Below are positions 26,645 to 33,633 of a DNA stretch of 64,000 bases, piece by piece (positions within the stretch are counted from its first letter, which is position 1; each line of letters opens with the position of its first letter). The stretch spans positions 1-64,000 of the forward strand of contig CABTZK010000008.1 of NCBI GenBank assembly GCA_902489275.1, in the 5' to 3' direction. Made by a program: the position numbers and the translations under genes. This DNA is from an uncultured Porphyromonadaceae bacterium. Its GTDB lineage: Bacteria; Bacteroidota; Bacteroidia; Bacteroidales; Muribaculaceae. Below the pieces are notes generated by a model, which did no database searches, had not been told where the DNA came from, and saw nothing but the letters and a program-made list of their open reading frames with translations.

Positions 26645-26820
26645 AGTAATCCAGCCATAGGACTGCCCCGACTCTTATCGCCTCACAAGACAGCGCCCAC
26701 GCCATGCGCGGAGGGTGCAAGTTTTGTTATGCTTGCCGGGCTGCTGCATCGCACCTTGTCTGTTGATCAATTTTATAGAATTTTTATGATTATAATTTCG
26801 TAAAATTAGACAGAAAATGC

Positions 26821-26828
26821 TATCTTTG
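26821..26828 (+). promoter_or_regulatory. -7 element of the Ig-like/dockerin protein gene
   Basis: TATCTTTG at 26821-26828, with TTTCG near 26796-26800 as a -33-like box about 20 bases upstream. The leader is about 60 bases long. Confidence 0.55.
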
Positions 26829-26893
26829 TGACGAAAGGGGATTGTTACGCAACAACACCGTTTTTTTATCATTTCACTAACTCATATCCAATC

Positions 26894-29239
26894 ATGAAAA
26901 AATTATTTACATTTTTCTTTATGTGCTTGCTGGCAAGCAGCTTTAGCAGGGCTCAGCAAGTCACCTTGGACTTTGGCACCAACGGGTGGGGGCTGCCTGA
27001 AAACAGCAGCAACAAGCTGGTTGCCCCTAACACCTACACCAACGGCACCTACGAGATTGTGCTCACAGGATCGGAGGGCGCGGGCTATTACTTCAATACC
27101 ATGGGCAACTACTTGATGCTGGGTAAGAAAGGCGCAAGCCTGCAACTGCCTGCTTTTGACTTTGCTGTGTCGAAAATCGAAATCGAGGGCAACAATAAGG
27201 CTTCGGCCAAGGTGCTTCAGAACATCTATGTGGGAAACACGGCTGTGAGCGCTCAAACCACGGGCGCGACGACCACCAACACCTATGAAATTGCCCCAGC
27301 CTATCAGGCAGCAGGCAATATCTACACGCTCAAAGTGCTGTCAAACCACAACACCCAAATCAAGTCCATCAAAATCTACAAGAATGATGGAAAGGCCAGT
27401 GCCGAGCTCGCTTGGAGCACAGGAACGGCCACGGCCTACATCAATGGCAAGGCTAACACTTTCCCAACCCTGGCCAACCCTCACAACCTGGCGGTAACCT
27501 ATAGCAGCTCGGCCGAGAACGTGGCAACCATCGGCGCCGATGGCGTCGTGACCCCAAAGGCTGTGGGCACGACCGTGATTAAAGCCGAGACAGCCGAAAC
27601 CGAAACCTACAGCGCCGGTAGCGCCAGCTACACGCTTGAGGTGAAAGACGCGCGTGTGCCATTGGTTCGGTTTTTGAAATACCTAAACGTGAAGGTTGAC
27701 GTGGGCGCTACGCTCGACAACCCGGCTGCCTTAATCAGCGTGTACGGCGACACGATTCAAGGCGTGATTTTGACCTATAGCAGTGCCGACAACACCATTG
27801 CCACGGTCGACTCCAAAGGCACCGTGACTGGCGTGAAAGCTGGCGAGGTGAACATCACGGCATCGTTTGCGGGCAATGACCAGTATGAAGCGGTCTCGCG
27901 CTACTACAAGCTCACCGTGGGTGAGGGAGGTGGTGCCGCCTCGGGCGTGCCCAACATTGCCGCCTATGCCGCCTTGCCCAACAACACCGTTGAGTCGATT
28001 GCCGGTGATGTGACGGCCTACTACGTGTCGGGCAACAGCCTCTACGTGAAGGATGCCACTGGCTACTTGTGCATCTATGGCCAGCAAGAAATCGCCTATA
28101 AGAATGGCGACGTGATTCCTGGCGGATTTGGCGGTACGAAAGTGACTTACAATGGCGGTCCCGAAATGAAAGCGCCATTGACGGGCTTCAAGACACCCAC
28201 GAGCAACACGCCAGTCGCCCCCGACCAGGCAACATCGAGCGATGTGACGCCTGCCAACTGGGGACACTATGTGGTGCTGAAGAACGTGACCATTGCGACT
28301 GCTGGGGCTAACAAAACCTACAACGTGACCGATGCCAACGGCACAATCCAAGCCTACAATAACTTTAACGTCTCGATTCCTGCCGACCTCACCGCCACTT
28401 ATGATGTGACGGGTATTGTGTCGACCTACAAAAACAATCCGCAGCTGCTCTTCACCGACATCACGCTCGCTGGCGGCGGCACTATTGCCATCCCCGAGGT
28501 GAACGACTTCGCCGGTGTCTACAGCCAGCCAAAGGGAACTAACGCCAAAGTGGTCAAGCCCATCACGGCCATCTACCAAAACGGCAGCAATCTGTGGGTG
28601 AAAGATGAGCAGGGCGCTTACGGGCTCGTCTATGGCGCATTGTCAAACCGCTTTGCCAATGGAGACCAAATCACTGGTGGAGTGATGAGCTGGACGGAGT
28701 ACAACAACATGAAGGAGCTGGTGCCCGTTGACACCACTTTCACAAAGAGTGGCAGCGTTGCCCCCGTAGAGCCCGAGGAAACCGCACTTGAGGAAATCAG
28801 CCAAGACATGGCTCATTACTACTTGCTGGTGAAAAACGCCACGCTCACCCAGGAGGCTAACGACACCACGGGCCACACCTACATCATCAACGATGGAACG
28901 ATGGACATGATTCTGTACAACAAGTTCTATCAGACGTTGACCATGCCAACAGACCTCAGCGGCCAATTCGATGTGAAGTGCTTTGTGACCCTGTATCAAA
29001 AAAAGAACACCCAAACCACGGTGATTGAGCTTTATCCTGTTGAGGTGAAGTCGCTCGCAGCACCATTGCTTGGTGACGTGAATGAAGACGGCATCGTGAA
29101 CGTGACCGATGTGACTGCACTCATCAACACCATCTTGGGCAATGCCCATTGGACCCGCGTCGACATCAATGCCGACGGCATCGTGAACGTGACCGACGTG
29201 ACTGCACTCATCAACATCATCTTGAACGAGAAACCCTAA
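26894..29239 (+). CDS. Secreted multidomain protein with Ig-like, OB-like and dockerin-like modules
   Basis: A 781-residue exported protein. A signal peptide ends near SRA-QQ (residue 20). Residues about 22-165 form a beta-sandwich domain, about 170-250 and 256-345 are two Big2-type Ig-like domains (motifs such as VTYSSSAENVATIGADGVV and VTGVKAGEVNITASF). About 350-535 and 545-715 are two copies of an OB-like/DUF5689-like unit (LYVKDATGYLCIYG and LWVKDEQGAYGLVYG mark equivalent points). Residues 727-781 form a dockerin type I-like pair of Ca-binding repeats (GDVNEDGIVNVTDVTALIN and VDINADGIVNVTDVTALIN). No catalytic domain is seen, so an adhesin or glycan-binding scaffold is likely. No type IX secretion tail was recognised. 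It stands alone between its promoter and terminator. Confidence 0.75.
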   Translation: MKKLFTFFFMCLLASSFSRAQQVTLDFGTNGWGLPENSSNKLVAPNTYTNGTYEIVLTGSEGAGYYFNTMGNYLMLGKKGASLQLPAFDFAVSKIEIEGNNKASAKVLQNIYVGNTAVSAQTTGATTTNTYEIAPAYQAAGNIYTLKVLSNHNTQIKSIKIYKNDGKASAELAWSTGTATAYINGKANTFPTLANPHNLAVTYSSSAENVATIGADGVVTPKAVGTTVIKAETAETETYSAGSASYTLEVKDARVPLVRFLKYLNVKVDVGATLDNPAALISVYGDTIQGVILTYSSADNTIATVDSKGTVTGVKAGEVNITASFAGNDQYEAVSRYYKLTVGEGGGAASGVPNIAAYAALPNNTVESIAGDVTAYYVSGNSLYVKDATGYLCIYGQQEIAYKNGDVIPGGFGGTKVTYNGGPEMKAPLTGFKTPTSNTPVAPDQATSSDVTPANWGHYVVLKNVTIATAGANKTYNVTDANGTIQAYNNFNVSIPADLTATYDVTGIVSTYKNNPQLLFTDITLAGGGTIAIPEVNDFAGVYSQPKGTNAKVVKPITAIYQNGSNLWVKDEQGAYGLVYGALSNRFANGDQITGGVMSWTEYNNMKELVPVDTTFTKSGSVAPVEPEETALEEISQDMAHYYLLVKNATLTQEANDTTGHTYIINDGTMDMILYNKFYQTLTMPTDLSGQFDVKCFVTLYQKKNTQTTVIELYPVEVKSLAAPLLGDVNEDGIVNVTDVTALINTILGNAHWTRVDINADGIVNVTDVTALINIILNEKP
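29087..29224 (+). repeat. Two 51-bp direct repeats encoding the dockerin-like units
   Basis: Copies at 29087-29137 and 29174-29224 differ at only a few bases (for example GAT/GAC and ACC/ATC). Each encodes DGIVNVTDVTALIN plus three to four residues. The near identity at DNA level points to a recent duplication or gene conversion. Confidence 0.8.
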
Positions 29240-29279
29240 CCCCTCCTGGCCAAAGCCAACTATGGGAAAAACTTCTCTC

Positions 29280-29312
29280 GGAGGCCTCTGCTCATGCAGG
29301 GGTCTCCGTTTC
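29280..29312 (+). terminator. Terminator after the dockerin-like protein gene
   Basis: GGAGGCCTCTGC / GCAGGGGTCTCC (29280-29307, 12 pairs with two G-T) with loop TCAT, then GTTTCT. Confidence 0.6.
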
Positions 29313-29404
29313 TCGTCCCCAGCAGGTTAGGGGCTTGAAAGGCCTTTGCTGAAAAATGAAAGGTCGAAAATGGCTAACCTCTTGCGATTTGCCAGTATTT
29401 TTTG

Positions 29405-29412
29405 TAACTTTG
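29405..29412 (+). promoter_or_regulatory. -7 element of pheT
   Basis: TAACTTTG at 29405-29412, 58 bases before the pheT ATG at 29471. Confidence 0.5.
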
Positions 29413-29470
29413 CACGATTTTGTGGGGTTTCCACAAAGATAGCGCTAACTATATAAATTCACGTAACGTT

Positions 29471-31936
29471 ATGAATATTTCATATAAATGGTTGAAAGCT
29501 TACATCGACTTTGACCTCACGCCTGAAGAGCTGGGCGATGCGCTCACATCGTTAGGACTTGAGGTGGGGGCTCTTGAAGAAGTGGAAACAATCAAGGGCG
29601 GGCTCAAGGGACTTGTAGTGGGGCACGTGCTCACGTGCGTGCCACATCCCAACAGCGACCACCTGCAAGTTACTACCGTTGACCTGGGCCAAGGCGAGAC
29701 TCCCGCACAAATCGTGTGTGGGGCTCCCAATGTGGCAGCCGGGCAAAAGGTTATCGTGGCCACGGTGGGCTGCACGCTCTACGATGGCGACAAGCCCTTC
29801 ACCATCAAGAAGTCAAAACTGCGTGGCATCGAGTCGAGGGGCATGATTTGCGCCGAAGACGAAATCGGTGTGGGCAGCGACCACGCGGGCATTATCGTGC
29901 TTCCGCCCGAGACCCCGACGGGCATGGCTGCTGCCGAATACTATGGCGTGGAAAGCGACTGGAAGATTGAGGTGGACCTTACCCCTAACCGCATCGACGC
30001 GGCCTCGCACTATGGCGTGGCGCGTGACTTGAGCGCGTGGATGAAGCGCCACGGCATGCACCCTAACTTGCGCAAGCCCGACGTGAGTGCATTCAAAATC
30101 GACCGTCGTGACGGCGGTATTCCCGTGGTGGTGGAGAATGCCGAGGCCTGCCCGCGCTACAGTGGCATCACCGTGCGTGGCGTGAAAGTGCAGGAAAGCC
30201 CCAAGTGGCTGAGAGACTACTTGCTGGCCGAGGGTCAACGACCCATCAACAATATCGTCGATATTACGAATTATGTCCTGCTCGGCACGGGGCAGCCCAT
30301 GCACTGCTTTGACTTGAGTCAGGTGAAAGGCGACAAGATTGTGGTGCGCACTGTGCCGGCTGGCACCAAGTTTGTGACCCTCGACGAGGTGGAGCGCACG
30401 CTCACCGATCGCGACCTCATGATTTGCAATGCCAGCGAGCCCATGTGCATCGGCGGTGTGTTTGGCGGTCTTGACTCGGGCGTGAAAGAAACGACGACCG
30501 ACGTGTTTCTCGAGAGCGCCTATTTCAACCCCACATGGATCCGCAAGACGGCTCGGCGCTTTGGCCTGAATACCGATGCCTCATTCCGCTTTGAGCGGGG
30601 CATCGACCCTAATGGAACTGTCGAGAACCTCAAGTTGGCCGCCATGCTTGTCAAGGAGTTGGCAGGCGGAGAAATCTGTGGCGACCTTGTAGATGTGTGC
30701 GCACACGATTTCCCGGGATTCCCTGTCGAGTTGCGCTACGACAACGTGAGTGGCTTGATTGGCAAGGACATGGGCAAGGACATGGTGAGGAGCATTGTGC
30801 AGAGTCTCGAAATGAGCATTGAGCATGAAGACGACGAGAAACTCAACATCGTGGTTCCTGCTTATCGTGTCGATGTGCGTCGCCCCTGCGATGTGGTGGA
30901 AGAAATCCTGCGCGTCTATGGCTACAACAACGTGGAATTTACCAGCAGCATCCAAAGCAGCTTGAGCAACAAGGGTGAGGTTGACTTCCGCGACGATATG
31001 AAAGAGCTTGTCAGCAATCAGCTCACCAGTGCGGGCTATCGCGAGATGATGAACAACTCGCTCACCTCGGTTCGCTACTATGAGGGGCTTGAGAGCTATC
31101 CCGATAAAAATTGCGTGAGTGTGATGAACAGCTTGAGCAGCGAGTTGAACGTGATGCGCCAAACAATGCTATTTGGCGGCTTGGAGAGCCTGGCACGCAA
31201 TATCAACCACAAGAATCCGAACCTGCGTATGTATGAGTTCGGCGACGTGTATCGCTACGATGCCGCGGCCTCCAGCAGCGAGGTGGCGCTGGCCCCCTAT
31301 AGCGAGCACATGGCGCTGGGGCTGTGGGTCACGGGCAACAACCATGACGACAGTTGGGCCGACAAGGTGCGCAAGACGACTGTTTACGACCTCAAGGCTG
31401 CCGTGGAGAACATTTTCGCTCGCTTGGGCTTGACCGAGAGCGAGGTGATCGTGGAGCAAACGGAGAGCGACATTGTCGCTCCTGCGCTCGCCTACAAGAA
31501 CCGCGGGGGCAAGTTGCTGGGCATCCTGGGAGTCGTGGACGAGGGGATTGCCAAGAAATTTGACATTGACCAGGAAGTTTACTTTGCCCAATTCAACTGG
31601 AACCTGCTCTGCAAGATGGCGCGCAAGACCGATGTGAAATACACCGACTTGCCCAAGACACTGCCCATTCGCCGCGACTTGGCGCTGCTGGTTGACCAAA
31701 GCGTCACCTATGGCGACATCAAGCGCGTGGTGGAGCAAAGCGAGAGAAAATTGCTCAAGGGCATCACCCTCTTTGATGTCTACGAGGGCAAGAATCTTGA
31801 GCCTGGCAAGAAAAGCTATGCGATAGCCATGACGTTACAGGACTTTCAAAAGACGCTCACCGACAAGCAAATTGAGGCTGTGATGAAGAAAATCGTCATG
31901 AACTTAGAAAAGCAACTGGGCGCTCAATTAAGATAA
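29471..31936 (+). CDS. pheT: Phenylalanine-tRNA ligase beta subunit
   Basis: An 821-residue PheRS beta subunit, which with PheS charges tRNA-Phe. The order of domains is canonical: N-terminal MNISYKWLKAYIDF, tRNA-binding EMAP-like domain (about 40-155, with VTTVDLGQGETPAQIVCGAPNV), B3/B4 editing domain (about 205-400), B5 domain, the catalytic-like core and the C-terminal anticodon-binding ferredoxin-like domain (about 725-821, YTDLPKTLPIRRDLALLVD). Length is typical. The ATG at 29471 gives the family start. pheS is not adjacent, as is usual in Bacteroidota. Confidence 0.95.
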   Translation: MNISYKWLKAYIDFDLTPEELGDALTSLGLEVGALEEVETIKGGLKGLVVGHVLTCVPHPNSDHLQVTTVDLGQGETPAQIVCGAPNVAAGQKVIVATVGCTLYDGDKPFTIKKSKLRGIESRGMICAEDEIGVGSDHAGIIVLPPETPTGMAAAEYYGVESDWKIEVDLTPNRIDAASHYGVARDLSAWMKRHGMHPNLRKPDVSAFKIDRRDGGIPVVVENAEACPRYSGITVRGVKVQESPKWLRDYLLAEGQRPINNIVDITNYVLLGTGQPMHCFDLSQVKGDKIVVRTVPAGTKFVTLDEVERTLTDRDLMICNASEPMCIGGVFGGLDSGVKETTTDVFLESAYFNPTWIRKTARRFGLNTDASFRFERGIDPNGTVENLKLAAMLVKELAGGEICGDLVDVCAHDFPGFPVELRYDNVSGLIGKDMGKDMVRSIVQSLEMSIEHEDDEKLNIVVPAYRVDVRRPCDVVEEILRVYGYNNVEFTSSIQSSLSNKGEVDFRDDMKELVSNQLTSAGYREMMNNSLTSVRYYEGLESYPDKNCVSVMNSLSSELNVMRQTMLFGGLESLARNINHKNPNLRMYEFGDVYRYDAAASSSEVALAPYSEHMALGLWVTGNNHDDSWADKVRKTTVYDLKAAVENIFARLGLTESEVIVEQTESDIVAPALAYKNRGGKLLGILGVVDEGIAKKFDIDQEVYFAQFNWNLLCKMARKTDVKYTDLPKTLPIRRDLALLVDQSVTYGDIKRVVEQSERKLLKGITLFDVYEGKNLEPGKKSYAIAMTLQDFQKTLTDKQIEAVMKKIVMNLEKQLGAQLR

Positions 31937-32022
31937 ATGCCAATTGTGAGTGGAAGACGGCACAATCACCCGGCTCGCCGGTCTGAAAGCCGAAAACCAC
32001 TCGCTATAATCCACGCAAACTG

Positions 32023-32364
32023 ATGATTATTGATTTCAAGGACATCGAGGAGCAGGTGCAGCCCAACTTCAAGGGCGGCGAGAAAGCGTGTCGCGTCAAG
32101 GCCCATGTCGATGGGCAAAACCGCATTATGCGCAATGTGCTGGAGCCAGGAGCATCGATTGGATACCACAGCCATGAGCGTAACAGCGAGGTGATTTACA
32201 TCTTGAGCGGGCAGGGGCACATCCTCTTCGACAATGACATTGAGGAGGACGTCGCTGCCGGACAAGTGTTCTACTGCCCCATGGGGCATAGCCATAACCT
32301 TGTCAATGACGGCATCTGTGATTTGGAGTTTATAGCCATCGTGGGCGAGCACCACTGCCCATGA
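32023..32364 (+). CDS. Small cupin-domain protein
   Basis: A 113-residue single-domain cupin. The two cupin motifs are visible: G(X)5HXHX3,4E as GASIGYHSHERNSEVIYILSG (metal ligands His, His, Glu near residues 47-55) and GQVFYCPMGHSHNLVN (final His near residue 90). Such proteins bind a divalent metal and range from isomerases to sugar sensors; no substrate can be assigned. It sits alone between pheT and yebC. Confidence 0.75.
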   Translation: MIIDFKDIEEQVQPNFKGGEKACRVKAHVDGQNRIMRNVLEPGASIGYHSHERNSEVIYILSGQGHILFDNDIEEDVAAGQVFYCPMGHSHNLVNDGICDLEFIAIVGEHHCP

Positions 32365-32418
32365 GACAGCGCGCGGCACTCACCGCATGATAACAATTAA
32401 AAAAATATATACTATATT

Positions 32419-33147
32419 ATGGGAAGAGCATTTGAATATCGCAAAGCAAGAAAAATGAAAAGATGGGGCAATATGTCACGCACATTTACCCGCATCGGTA
32501 AAGAAATCACCATTGCAGTGAAGGCTGCCGGACCCGATCCCAACGCCAACTCGCGCTTGCGTACTTTGATCGCCAACGCCAAAGCGGCTAATATGCCCAA
32601 GGACACCATTGACCGTGCCATCAAGAAAGCGAGCGATAAGGATGCCAGCGACTACAAAGAGGTGGTTTATGAGGGATTTGCCCCGAACGGTGTCGCGGTG
32701 CTTGTGGAGTGCGCTACCGACAACACCACCCGCACGGTGGCTAACTTGCGAAACTACTTCAACAAGAACGGAGGCACATTGGGCAACAGTGGCAGCGTGG
32801 CCTTCATGTTCAGCCACAAGTGCTATTTTCATGTGAAACCCAAAGAGGGGGTGACGCTTGAGGACATCGAGCTTGAGCTCATCGACTTCGGTGCCGAGGA
32901 TTTTGATATGGATGAGGAGGAAATCATCATCGGCGGCGCTTTTGAGAGCAATGCCGAGATTCAAAAGTACCTCGAAGACAACGAGTTTGAAATCATCAAC
33001 ACCGAGTTTGTCTATGAGCCTACCGACTACAAGGACCTTGAGGGCGAAGCCCGCGAGGCGGTCGACAAGTTGGTGGAGGCCGTCGAGGAAGACGACGACG
33101 TGCAAAACGTGTTTACCACCATGAGGGAGGCTGAAATGGTAGAGTAA
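32419..33147 (+). CDS. yebC: YebC/PmpR family protein
   Basis: A 242-residue three-domain YebC protein. The N-terminus has the family hallmark (MGRAFEYRKARKMKRWGNMSR...), followed by ANMPKDTIDRAIKKA and the GYEGFAPNGVA-like segment YEGFAPNGVAVLVEC. Once called a transcriptional regulator, the family has lately been linked to translation of proline-rich stretches at the ribosome. Length is typical. The start is the ATG at 32419 after an AT-rich leader. GC-rich hairpins follow. Confidence 0.9.
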   Translation: MGRAFEYRKARKMKRWGNMSRTFTRIGKEITIAVKAAGPDPNANSRLRTLIANAKAANMPKDTIDRAIKKASDKDASDYKEVVYEGFAPNGVAVLVECATDNTTRTVANLRNYFNKNGGTLGNSGSVAFMFSHKCYFHVKPKEGVTLEDIELELIDFGAEDFDMDEEEIIIGGAFESNAEIQKYLEDNEFEIINTEFVYEPTDYKDLEGEAREAVDKLVEAVEEDDDVQNVFTTMREAEMVE

Positions 33148-33175
33148 AGCCTCGCCGTTTAGCCAGCAACAGGCA

Positions 33176-33209
33176 CGGCGGCCGTCTCGCTCTTGTGAGG
33201 CGGCCGCCG
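33176..33209 (+). terminator. Likely terminator hairpin after yebC
   Basis: CGGCGGCCG (33176-33184) pairs with CGGCCGCCG (33201-33209), extended inward by TCTC/GAGG to a 13-bp stem with an 8-base loop. It lacks a T-run, so termination is presumed from position only. Confidence 0.45.
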
Positions 33210-33281
33210 CGTTGCAAGCGATGCGGCGCTTTGCCCCGTGGAAAACGAGGCTCGGCAAGGCTGATATTGCTCTATTGCAAG

Positions 33282-33317
33282 CCATCCCCCAGGAAACGGT
33301 GGCTTCCTGGGGGATGG
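33282..33317 (-). terminator. Strong hairpin downstream of tRNA-Asp
   Basis: A perfect 14-bp stem CCATCCCCCAGGAA (33282-33295) / TTCCTGGGGGATGG (33304-33317) with an 8-base loop, 6 bases beyond the tRNA 3' end. There is no T-run on the minus strand; it may protect or terminate the tRNA transcript. Confidence 0.55.
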
Positions 33318-33322
33318 TGGTG

Positions 33323-33396
33323 CGGTGCGTACCGGACTCGAACCGGTGACCTCCTGCGTGACAGGCAGGCATTCTAACCAGCTGAACTAACGCACC
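33323..33396 (-). tRNA. tRNA-Asp (GTC)
   Basis: A 74-base tRNA with acceptor stem GGTGCGT / ACGCACC, discriminator G, anticodon arm CCTGC-CTGTCAC-GCAGG (anticodon GTC) and T-arm CCGGTTCGAGTCCGG. CCA is not encoded. It is a single-gene transcript with its own promoter. Confidence 0.95.
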
Positions 33397-33413
33397 TGTT
33401 CGCTTTGCAGGTG

Positions 33414-33445
33414 CAAAGATAAGGCAAATTCGGGTTACGATGCAA
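33414..33445 (-). promoter_or_regulatory. Promoter of tRNA-Asp
   Basis: On the minus strand TATCTTTG (33414-33421) with a TTG at 33443-33445, about 21 bases apart, 17 bases before the tRNA. Confidence 0.55.
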
Positions 33446-33547
33446 CTATTTTTGCGTTTTTTTGAAAAAATACGTTAGATTCTGCGTGCAAGTCCATCGC
33501 TCTCTTGTTTTTGCTTTAAATATTTTCCCACTTTAATTTTTTTGTAG

Positions 33548-33555
33548 TATATTTG
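33548..33555 (+). promoter_or_regulatory. -7 element of secDF
   Basis: TATATTTG, 78 bases before the secDF ATG. The leader is long for this window. Confidence 0.45.
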
Positions 33556-33633
33556 CAGGCTGTAAAGTGACTTTCAACCAAAGGTCGGCTTTTTGCAACG
33601 AAAATATCAAATCAATAACAAATAATTTAACAA

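Larger units (their letters stand above)
33148..33633. other. Intergenic region yebC-secDF, holds tRNA-Asp
   Basis: 486 bases containing two strong GC-rich hairpins (33176-33209 and 33282-33317), tRNA-Asp on the minus strand with its promoter, and the secDF promoter at the right end. Nothing coding was recognised. Confidence 0.6.

Noticed and set aside
33176..33317. Two GC-rich hairpins as a mobile-element end or attachment site next to tRNA-Asp
   Set aside because: No integrase, no duplicated tRNA 3' end and no foreign gene nearby; they fit terminator-like hairpins of yebC and the tRNA.
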